This document shows positions 7,405 to 13,187 of a stretch of 13,187 bases of DNA, piece after piece; the stretch's first letter is position 1, and each line of letters opens with the position of its first letter. Source of the DNA: Elusimicrobiota bacterium (GTDB lineage Bacteria > Elusimicrobiota > Elusimicrobia > Elusimicrobiales > UBA9959); NCBI GenBank assembly GCA_030639665.1, contig DAOWCC010000045.1, forward strand, positions 1 through 13,187, in the 5' to 3' direction. A program made the position numbers and the translations under genes. The notes below the pieces were generated by a model, which saw nothing but the letters and a program-made list of their open reading frames with translations, searched no databases and was not told where the DNA came from.

Positions 7405-9708
7405 TTTGATTAATTTTAAAAGCTGTTTGGCATATATATGATTTGGTTCAATTTCCAGCGTTTTTATCAAATAGTTTTCTGATTTACCGTGTTTTTTTTG
7501 GGAATAATAAATGACAGCTTTGTTATAAAACATATTCGGATGCGTGAGCCCTTTATTTTCCGCTTGCTCTAAAACATACATAGCTTCCGGAAATTTTCTT
7601 TTATCCATATATATATGCGCCAAATTTAAATATGGATAAATATTTTCGGGATTTATATTAATCGAAAGTTTTAGAATTAATTCTGCTTCCGAATTAAGTT
7701 TATTCTTAATCAAAACAATTCCAATATTAACCAAACTTTGCGAATAAATTTTCCGAGACAACTGATTGTTTAGAATTTTTCCAAGAGACTGTCTTATTCT
7801 TTTGAAATTTTCCGGTTTATTAAATGTTTTTTTTTGTAACTCCATCCCTATTTTTGCGGTTTCTTTGGATTGAACATAAATAAGACTTAAAATAAAATCT
7901 GATATTACTGAATTAGGACTAATCGCGAGAGATCTTTTAGACTCATGTATCGCTTTTTTATATTGTCCCGTTATAAAATAGATATGAGCCAATCGCTCAT
8001 GAATTTCCAAATCATTCGTAATATCATAAACAAAAATCGTATTACCGATAATTTTAATCGGTTTTTTATTTTTAAGCCAGAAAAAGGTATTAACGCCTAT
8101 TTTTGAAAGATATACTCCTTGCAAATTGGTAACACTAATCGCTAAAATTTCTTTTCTAGGATGCTCGGAATTAACATGTTTTTTATCGCCCCAAATACCA
8201 AAAGAGAATAAATCCTGAAAATCATGCTCTAAATAATTAGGCAAAGAAGAACCATAATAAGATAAAACCACATCGGAAACACCTTCCTCTTGAATAAATT
8301 TTTTCAATCCCTTAAGATTTTGCCCCCAATCATAATTTGAATCAAGGAAATATTTCCATCCATTTTTGGAGCCGCCAATAGTTTCATTGAAATACGACAG
8401 ATAATCCGGATGTGATTTTATAGAAGCAATCGCTTGCCATATAATAAGAACGACTATTATAAACAACTGCGAAATTTTCTTAAACTTGCCGTTTAGAAAC
8501 GATTTAATACTACCGCAATCAACTATAATCGGCGATTTTAAAATACCGCCGCACAAAACAAATATACACGGATAAACAGGCAAAATATGACGCAAACCAA
8601 TCTGCAATGATGAAAAGGATGCCGTAACCATTAAAACAATCGGAAATAACAAAAGATAACTTTCTTTGGCAATAATTTCTTTAAAAGTATTTTTTTGCCT
8701 GATTAAGTTAATAAACCAAAAAGACAATAACAATATTACCGGTATGGGCGTTTTCAAAAAAAACACATATATAAAATAATACCAAAAGCCGGTGAAAGAA
8801 TATTTGCCGGCGATAAATGTCATCTGCCCATGTTTAATGTATTCCATGGCATATTGCATTCCGACAAAATATTCCCTTATTGAAAAAATTTTATAAAAAA
8901 GCAGTATTACAAAAAAAGCAACGAAATAAATGAAAAAAGTGCTTATAAAATACTTCTTTAATTTTAAAGGAGGCTTCTTGACAAAATAATTCAGCAATCC
9001 ATATATAAACGGGAATGGGATTAAAAGCAATGCCGTATATTTGGTGTTCAACGCGATACCCAATGAAATCCCGGCCAACAGAATATATCGGACAGAATAG
9101 CTTGAATGGATTCTGTGTAGGTAATATAACATTAAAAACGCGAATAAACTTAATGCCAAATCTTCAGTGACAAGCCCTGAATGAGCCAAAACATTAGGGC
9201 AGCTCGTATAAAGAAACAGAGCTAGCAACCCCGCATAATTTCCGTATAAATTTTGCGCCCATTTAAACACAAAAAAACCCAATATCAGCGATAAAAAAAT
9301 TATCATTAAACGCGAATGAAAAATAATCTTGTCAGCCGGAATATCATTGCGGTATAAAAACTTTAAACAAAACATCCATACGGAGTTATTGCTATTGGGC
9401 AATGTCCACCAATTCTTATTTTTAGGCAGGTATTTGGTATCGCTTTTTTGCCAGTCTATATCATTTGTGGAAAGATTTGGCTTTAGAAATAATAAAGGCA
9501 GGCTGGAAAACACCGGAACAAAATTGGTTTTATCTTTTCGCAAACGATAATCCCCTGTTTTTAAAAACGAATAACCGTAACTGACATAATACTGTTCATC
9601 ATAGGTTGGGGAAATTGTGGAAATGTATAGGCATTCTCTAACAGCGAAAATTAGAAGCAAAAATCCAACAACGCAATAAATAATTTTATTTTTATTAAAT
9701 TTTCTCAT
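7393..9708 (-). CDS. GT39-type membrane glycosyltransferase with C-terminal TPR domain
   Basis: A GT-C fold enzyme of the dolichyl-phosphate-mannose mannosyltransferase (PMT/GT39, ArnT-like) group, expected to move a sugar from a polyprenyl-phosphate donor on the outer face of the inner membrane. Residues 1-500 are membrane-rich (roughly 10-11 segments). The first periplasmic loop carries the acidic pair D37-E38 (P-T-Y-D-E-Q), the usual catalytic position. A second acidic pair, E182-D183 (V-T-E-D-L), fits the second family motif. N-E-T-I-G-G and D-W-G-Q further on are typical of this group. About four TPR repeats fill roughly 569-771, a fusion that makes it longer than plain GT39 enzymes. The acceptor cannot be read from sequence. 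The ATG at 9708 is preferred; a GTG at 9732 would add eight residues. Neither start has a clear Shine-Dalgarno. Confidence 0.85.
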   Translation of the reverse strand: MRKFNKNKIIYCVVGFLLLIFAVRECLYISTISPTYDEQYYVSYGYSFLKTGDYRLRKDKTNFVPVFSSLPLLFLKPNLSTNDIDWQKSDTKYLPKNKNWWTLPNSNNSVWMFCLKFLYRNDIPADKIIFHSRLMIIFLSLILGFFVFKWAQNLYGNYAGLLALFLYTSCPNVLAHSGLVTEDLALSLFAFLMLYYLHRIHSSYSVRYILLAGISLGIALNTKYTALLLIPFPFIYGLLNYFVKKPPLKLKKYFISTFFIYFVAFFVILLFYKIFSIREYFVGMQYAMEYIKHGQMTFIAGKYSFTGFWYYFIYVFFLKTPIPVILLLSFWFINLIRQKNTFKEIIAKESYLLLFPIVLMVTASFSSLQIGLRHILPVYPCIFVLCGGILKSPIIVDCGSIKSFLNGKFKKISQLFIIVVLIIWQAIASIKSHPDYLSYFNETIGGSKNGWKYFLDSNYDWGQNLKGLKKFIQEEGVSDVVLSYYGSSLPNYLEHDFQDLFSFGIWGDKKHVNSEHPRKEILAISVTNLQGVYLSKIGVNTFFWLKNKKPIKIIGNTIFVYDITNDLEIHERLAHIYFITGQYKKAIHESKRSLAISPNSVISDFILSLIYVQSKETAKIGMELQKKTFNKPENFKRIRQSLGKILNNQLSRKIYSQSLVNIGIVLIKNKLNSEAELILKLSININPENIYPYLNLAHIYMDKRKFPEAMYVLEQAENKGLTHPNMFYNKAVIYYSQKKHGKSENYLIKTLEIEPNHIYAKQLLKLIKGQK

Positions 9709-9754
9709 CAATTTGCCAAATATTAAAAACACTCAATAAATAGTTTTCAGTGAC

Positions 9755-9783
9755 ATTATGGTTATATTTAATTTTTTTGCCAA
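9755..9783 (-). promoter_or_regulatory. Predicted sigma70-type promoter of the glycosyltransferase gene
   Basis: On the minus strand TTGGCA (9778-9783) and CATAAT (9755-9760) are separated by exactly 17 bases and match consensus at five of six positions each. Transcription would begin near 9748, leaving a leader of about 40 bases to the ATG at 9708, or about 16 to the GTG at 9732. This favours the ATG. The promoter implies that the gene is transcribed apart from the transporter upstream. Confidence 0.5.
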
Positions 9784-9857
9784 GATTTTATCCGCGGAAG
9801 CCGCAATCTCCAACACCCTTATTATTTTACTATTTACAAACCTATGGCAGCGCCGTA

Positions 9858-11129
9858 TCAAGTCCCCTGGACATCAGATGGTCTAATTACTTTTTTCTCT
9901 CTATTTTTTGTCAAAGGGAAAGCAAAGGCCGTCCATATGCCTGAAAATAATATTCCGGCCAAGGCGTAAAAACCTCCGCTGATAATTGTAAATGAAGAAA
10001 TAACTGAAATGCACAGCGCCGTGAAACCTTTGGAAAATCTATAAGTAAAAGCATCGGCAACCTGCTTGGCGCGATAGCGGGTATCAAAAGAAAAAGGAAT
10101 ATAAAGAATTTCCTTGCTGGCCCTGAAAATGGAATAATCGATTCCCTTAAAGCACATATATCCGAAAGCGACAATGGCAAGCTGAGGATGAATAAATAAA
10201 ACAATAAAATTAGCAAGATGAATAAGAGGAATCACAACCTGAATTACCCTTATGGACACCTTTTTCAAAAGAAAAGGAGTAATAAAAAACTGCATAATAA
10301 AAGAAAAAATATTAACCTTCATCCAAAAACTTCCGAAATAGGCCGTTCTTAAATCTTTGCCGTTTATGGAATCCTGCACCAATTGCGAGAACTGGAGATT
10401 AAGAACAGCGGACACCACCTGCGTCATAAATATTACAAGAGCGATATATAAAACGGTTTTATTGCTTTTAAGTATGCTCAGATGAAGATGTCCTTTCGCG
10501 CCTTCTTTCTCATCCTTTGAAGGCAAAGGCTCTCCCGCCTTATTAAACGCCAGCCAGGCAAATATAAAAGCCGGAATCAGCATAACCGCCGCGGCCAAAA
10601 TAAAGTTTTCAGTTGTAAAACTTACGGCATAGCGGCTTATAAAATATGCCGCGACTATAGGTCCAAACGCCCCCATGCCGGCGATGGGGCCATTGTATAT
10701 TTTGGCTTCGGAATCCTTTAATGTGCTGTTGATAAACGACCAAACCTGCTCTATCAGAATTACAATATAAACTTCCCTGAATAGATAAAGAAAAAAGGCG
10801 GCGGGCTTAAAATCCATCGCGAAACCCGTAAATATCGCTACAAAAGCGAATATGCTAAAAATCATTGAACTTAAAATAGCTTTCTTGCTTCCAACTTTTG
10901 AAAGCAATAGGCCATAAGCGTATATAAATAGAAACATGGCAAAAGGAACCAGAGCCATGGCATAAGGTTTTTTTTCCGCGCCGTAATGATGAATAAATAA
11001 AGATTCCGAAGAAGATCTTATAAATTCATATCCGCCCACCAAAAAAGCGGATAGAAAAGAAATGAATAGCATTGACCAAAATATTCTTTTCCCGCGAGGC
11101 GTTTTTAAATTTTCAAAAAATTCGGACAT
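9858..11129 (-). CDS. NTT/TLC-like (ATP/ADP translocase superfamily) membrane transporter
   Basis: An inner-membrane protein of 423 residues with about 12 hydrophobic segments and no signal peptide. It is not a typical sugar or drug MFS carrier. The segment R119-E-V through W130-S-F-I-N134 then E141-A-K-x-Y and a glycine-rich helix matches, by eye, the NTT motif F-W-x-F-A-N...E-A-k-r-x-Y. Near the C-terminus F-R-A-S-K339-E340-x-x-Y-I-P, followed by A-K355-Q-V-A-D359...R364-F-S-K, matches the NTT motif D-P-T-K-E-M-x-Y-I-P-L ... G-K-x-x-I-D-x-x-x-x-R-x-G-K. Classic nucleotide transporters are about 500 residues; this shorter form also occurs in bacteria outside the intracellular groups, where the substrate is unknown. 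Nucleotide exchange should therefore not be assumed. The ATG at 11129 has only a weak upstream GGG. Confidence 0.7.
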   Translation of the reverse strand: MSEFFENLKTPRGKRIFWSMLFISFLSAFLVGGYEFIRSSSESLFIHHYGAEKKPYAMALVPFAMFLFIYAYGLLLSKVGSKKAILSSMIFSIFAFVAIFTGFAMDFKPAAFFLYLFREVYIVILIEQVWSFINSTLKDSEAKIYNGPIAGMGAFGPIVAAYFISRYAVSFTTENFILAAAVMLIPAFIFAWLAFNKAGEPLPSKDEKEGAKGHLHLSILKSNKTVLYIALVIFMTQVVSAVLNLQFSQLVQDSINGKDLRTAYFGSFWMKVNIFSFIMQFFITPFLLKKVSIRVIQVVIPLIHLANFIVLFIHPQLAIVAFGYMCFKGIDYSIFRASKEILYIPFSFDTRYRAKQVADAFTYRFSKGFTALCISVISSFTIISGGFYALAGILFSGIWTAFAFPLTKNREKKVIRPSDVQGT

Positions 11130-11153
11130 AATCAGTTAAAACCCAGAGTTTAG

Positions 11154-11189
11154 AAATCACCACATGCAATATATTGCATGTGGTGATTT
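11154..11189. repeat. Perfect 36-base palindrome
   Basis: AAATCACCACATGCAATA is followed directly by its exact reverse complement, giving a 36-base palindrome with no spacer. It begins 24 bases upstream of the transporter's start codon. In RNA it would form a 16-base-pair hairpin with a four-base loop. No T-run follows on either strand. Possible roles are an operator for a dimeric regulator, an RNA hairpin controlling translation of the transporter, or a copy of a dispersed palindromic element. Confidence 0.9.
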
Positions 11190-11229
11190 ACTTGAGATCT
11201 GAGACTTGTGACATAAAAAAATCTGCCAC

Positions 11230-11261
11230 CTGTTGCCTGTTGCCTGTTGCCTGTTGCCTGT
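11230..11261. repeat. Tandem repeat, unit CTGTTGC, about 4.6 copies
   Basis: Four perfect copies of CTGTTGC (11230-11257) are followed by a partial CTGT. The array lies between the terminator of the aminopeptidase gene and the 36-base palindrome, outside any credible gene. Copy number is probably variable by replication slippage. Confidence 0.95.
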
Positions 11262-11284
11262 AAAAATTTGCAAAGCAAATTTTT
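11262..11284 (-). terminator. Intrinsic terminator of the peptidase operon
   Basis: AAAAATTTGC (11262-11271) and GCAAATTTTT (11275-11284) form a 10-base-pair stem with a three-base loop, and on the minus strand it ends in five T residues. It overlaps the stop codon (11283-11285) of the aminopeptidase gene. The stem is AT-rich, so termination may be partial. Confidence 0.55.
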
Positions 11285-12491
11285 AATGTTTAAACATTCC
11301 TTTTTCGTAAATCGTAATTGTCTTGCCGTTTTTAAGAACAGCTTTAACAATTTTATCTTCCGTATTTACCAAATCCCAATGTATGGAAGAGGAATTAAAA
11401 CCGAGTTTTTCTTTTATTTTCTTATTCATTTTTGAAACATCGCCGGAATAAGTATCGGAATAAGAATCTCCCACGGCCAAATGGCAATTACCGTTTTTTC
11501 CGCCGAAATTTTCATCAAAAAGAGTATTAGCCATAAATTTGTCTATCTTGGAAAATCTTTTATCAGTCAATGATATCTCGCCCACCATGGACGCGCCTTT
11601 ATCCGTGGCAAGTATTTTCCTGACATAGTCCTGGCCTTTTTTAGCCGAAATTTTAACAGCCTTGCCCTTCTTAAATTCCAACCTTATACCTTCAACATAA
11701 TTGCCCCCCCTGAATGAAGGTTGATTAGCGAAATAAACACCTTCCGTGTCGCGGCAATCCGGGGAGGTGAAAATTTCAAAACTTGGAATATTATGTCCGC
11801 TAACTCCCAAAAATTTTCTTTTATCGCCGATTTTTATTTTAAGGTCGGTGGATTTGGATTGAATGAGCCATTGGTCAATATTAAGGGATTTCAGCCATTT
11901 TTTAATACCCGTGCTTTCTTTGTAAAGCCACGCCCATTTTTTTGCGGGATTAGGCTCATTTAAAAAACAAGCTTTCGCTATCTGGCGACTATAAGCTTTA
12001 AGCGAAAGTTTGGCGTTCCTGGCCAATTCCTCCGTGGGATAAGTGCATAAAGTCCACCCGAAGCGCCCTTTCTCTTCATTCTTATTCATTATGTCTCTCA
12101 GACATTTTCTCGCTATCGCCACTTCCGATTGCCTTTTGGTGTCTATGTCCTTTAAGTGAGTCAAAGATTCCGGAGCGTGAATAGCAATATATCCGCCAAG
12201 TCCGTCGGATAATTCTTTTTCTCCGGCCGCGATAAATTTACGCTGTGTGGAGTCCGAATACATAAAAAAATCTTTTTCAATCACGGGAGAAGATGTTAAT
12301 CTGAAAATGACATTGTATCTCTGTTTTACAAGCTTCGCATGCACTACCTCGCCAAGCTCCACACCGGCGATATCGCATTTTATTAAAACGGTGTCATACT
12401 TTTTTATGGACGGCCTTGCGGTTTTAAGCCCCCAAATAAGGGTATCCGCGTATTTTTCCAATTCTTTTTGAGTGAAAACTTGTTTAGACAT
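11283..12491 (-). CDS. M29-family metallo-aminopeptidase
   Basis: A cytosolic two-metal exopeptidase of 402 residues, the normal length for the AmpS/AmpT (aminopeptidase T) family; it removes N-terminal residues from peptides. The C-terminal catalytic part carries the family pattern: E250 (D-T-E-G-V-Y), Y-V-E-G-I-R-L-E-F (E267), E305 (M-V-G-E-I-S-L), N-T-L-F-D-E-N (322-328), H337 (N-C-H-L-A-V-G) and Y344, then H371-W-D373 (S-S-I-H-W-D). E250, E305, H337, Y344, H371 and D373 are my by-eye metal-ligand set. Relative to textbook members, the P-[TG]-x-E-V-F-T-A-P segment is altered to C-R-D-T-E-G-V-Y-F-A-N. The start at 12491 is supported by AAGGAG five bases upstream. It lies nine bases after the S8-like protease gene, so both are probably co-transcribed. 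Confidence 0.93.
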   Translation of the reverse strand: MSKQVFTQKELEKYADTLIWGLKTARPSIKKYDTVLIKCDIAGVELGEVVHAKLVKQRYNVIFRLTSSPVIEKDFFMYSDSTQRKFIAAGEKELSDGLGGYIAIHAPESLTHLKDIDTKRQSEVAIARKCLRDIMNKNEEKGRFGWTLCTYPTEELARNAKLSLKAYSRQIAKACFLNEPNPAKKWAWLYKESTGIKKWLKSLNIDQWLIQSKSTDLKIKIGDKRKFLGVSGHNIPSFEIFTSPDCRDTEGVYFANQPSFRGGNYVEGIRLEFKKGKAVKISAKKGQDYVRKILATDKGASMVGEISLTDKRFSKIDKFMANTLFDENFGGKNGNCHLAVGDSYSDTYSGDVSKMNKKIKEKLGFNSSSIHWDLVNTEDKIVKAVLKNGKTITIYEKGMFKH

Positions 12492-12496
12492 TTTAT

Positions 12497-12502
12497 CTCC
12501 TT
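12497..12502 (-). promoter_or_regulatory. Shine-Dalgarno of the aminopeptidase gene
   Basis: AAGGAG five bases before the ATG at 12491 overlaps the TAA stop of the upstream gene (12501-12503). This suggests translational coupling within one operon. Confidence 0.8.
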
Positions 12503-13187
12503 ACTTCTTAATTTTTTTGATGAGCTTCTTGGGATTTATTACTTTAACTTTATATTTCTTGTCTTTTCTTTTAACAGTCAATATCTCCGCGGTTTCATAA
12601 GCGGATAAGAAAAATTTCTCGGGAGTCATCGAATTGTCCGCCTGATAAGCCAGAGCATAAGTTCCCGCCATATAAGATAAAGCAAAACTATATTTACCGC
12701 GCGAGAAAAACTGATAATTATCTTTTCCGTTGAAAGATGCCGCCGTTCTTGAATTTGACGGCGCGTAAATGGTTTTTATATCTTTAGCCGATGAAAAATA
12801 ATCAAACCATTTTGAAGGATAATATGAAGCCAACAATTCCGGCTCTTTAAAACAAGCCCTGTCTAAAGCGGCTATTCTATAGCCATACAATTTCAGAGCC
12901 ATCGGACTTGCGATAAAAATTCCTTCTTTCGCCGCTTCGCTTAAAGCCTTAAGCAAATCATCATAACCTTTAACCTCGCCGTCCGGCCAAGCAAAAGAAA
13001 AAGCTATAACTTTTATTTTCTCGCCCTGAGGCAATATCTTATTAACTCTTAATATTCTTCTTACCGCTTTGGCAAGCCACTTAAAATCATAAACATACCA
13101 GGAGGTGGCAAAAACGCTCATAGTCCCGGGATCGGCCGCTATATAATAAATATCGCTTTCGGGCGCCACGCCCGAAACATTGCCCGC
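12501..13187 (-). CDS. Divergent S8 (subtilisin-like) serine protease, C-terminal part only
   Basis: The frame is open through the right edge, giving 228 visible residues; a GTG at 13169 is internal. It begins A-G-N-V-S-G-V-A-P-E-S-D-I-Y-Y-I-A-A, the G-V-A-P-x-A-x-I motif that follows the catalytic His region in subtilases. Later K-Y-S-F-A-L-S-Y-M-A-G matches the active-site motif G-T-S-M-A-x-P-x-V-A-G, placing the catalytic Ser at residue 167 of the fragment (codon 12687-12689). The segment expected to carry the oxyanion-hole Asn (A-A-G-N in subtilisin) reads I-A-S-P-M-A, so that Asn is missing. The usual Thr and Pro around the catalytic Ser are also changed. The Asp and His of the triad would lie outside the window. 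It may be an active but divergent protease or a pseudoenzyme. The C-terminus is a lysine-rich tail. Confidence 0.65.
   Translation of the reverse strand, partial: AGNVSGVAPESDIYYIAADPGTMSVFATSWYVYDFKWLAKAVRRILRVNKILPQGEKIKVIAFSFAWPDGEVKGYDDLLKALSEAAKEGIFIASPMALKLYGYRIAALDRACFKEPELLASYYPSKWFDYFSSAKDIKTIYAPSNSRTAASFNGKDNYQFFSRGKYSFALSYMAGTYALAYQADNSMTPEKFFLSAYETAEILTVKRKDKKYKVKVINPKKLIKKIKK

Noticed and set aside
9787..9813. Short GCGG/CCGC hairpin as a terminator of the transporter gene
   Set aside because: The stem is only four pairs with an unpaired bulge outside it, and the T-run expected after it is missing.
9911..10216. 101-codon minus-strand frame inside the transporter gene
   Set aside because: It lies wholly within the well-supported transporter frame. 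Its hydrophobicity is a shadow of membrane-segment codons.
11150..11350. 66-codon minus-strand frame ending in the palindrome region
   Set aside because: It is only a translation of the 7-base tandem repeat, the terminator and the palindrome, and it overlaps the aminopeptidase gene in another frame.
11704..11710. Run of seven C (G on the coding strand) in the aminopeptidase gene as a frameshift site
   Set aside because: The frame is intact across it and encodes the conserved R-G-G-N-Y segment. Nothing suggests programmed slippage.

Overview
All supported genes lie on the minus strand, so the window reads right to left. The DNA is AT-rich. The content suggests an uncultivated, probably diderm bacterium of the Elusimicrobiota/Omnitrophota kind. 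That guess rests on style (giant secreted FN3/beta-propeller protein, lipid-linked-sugar GT-C enzyme with a TPR tail, large divergent S8 and M29 peptidases) and not on a marker gene, so it is weak. There are no rRNA, tRNA, CRISPR, integrase or transposase genes, and nothing shows that this is phage or plasmid DNA.

Right end (13187-11262): the C-terminal part of a divergent subtilisin-like (S8) protease is cut by the window edge. Nine bases after its stop begins an M29-family metallo-aminopeptidase with a good Shine-Dalgarno that overlaps the protease stop codon. The two look like one peptidase operon closed by an AT-rich terminator hairpin. The next 150 bases hold a 7-base tandem repeat and a perfect 36-base palindrome. 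They are followed by a 12-segment membrane transporter with motifs of the ATP/ADP-translocase (NTT/TLC) family.

Middle (9783-6289): a near-consensus sigma70-type promoter drives a GT39-type membrane glycosyltransferase fused to a C-terminal TPR domain. After a 400-base stretch that can fold into several hairpins comes an OmpR/PhoB-type response regulator with a complete phosphorylation site. No histidine kinase is in view.

Left (6288-1): a 435-base gene-free leader contains a good promoter followed at once by a nested inverted repeat with two mutually exclusive pairings. It precedes one open frame of 1951 codons that runs off the left edge. This is a secreted all-beta protein: signal peptide, IPT/TIG domain, NHL-type propeller, three FN3 domains, a fourth FN3-like module with a Kelch-type propeller inserted inside it, then two tandem copies of a [YVTN-type propeller + Ig-like domain] unit. 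It is most likely a surface or extracellular adhesion/recognition protein. The closeness of a response regulator and a glycosyltransferase suggests, without proving it, a cell-surface locus. The most unusual items are the propeller nested inside an FN3-like module, the duplicated propeller units, and the structured leader in front of this gene.
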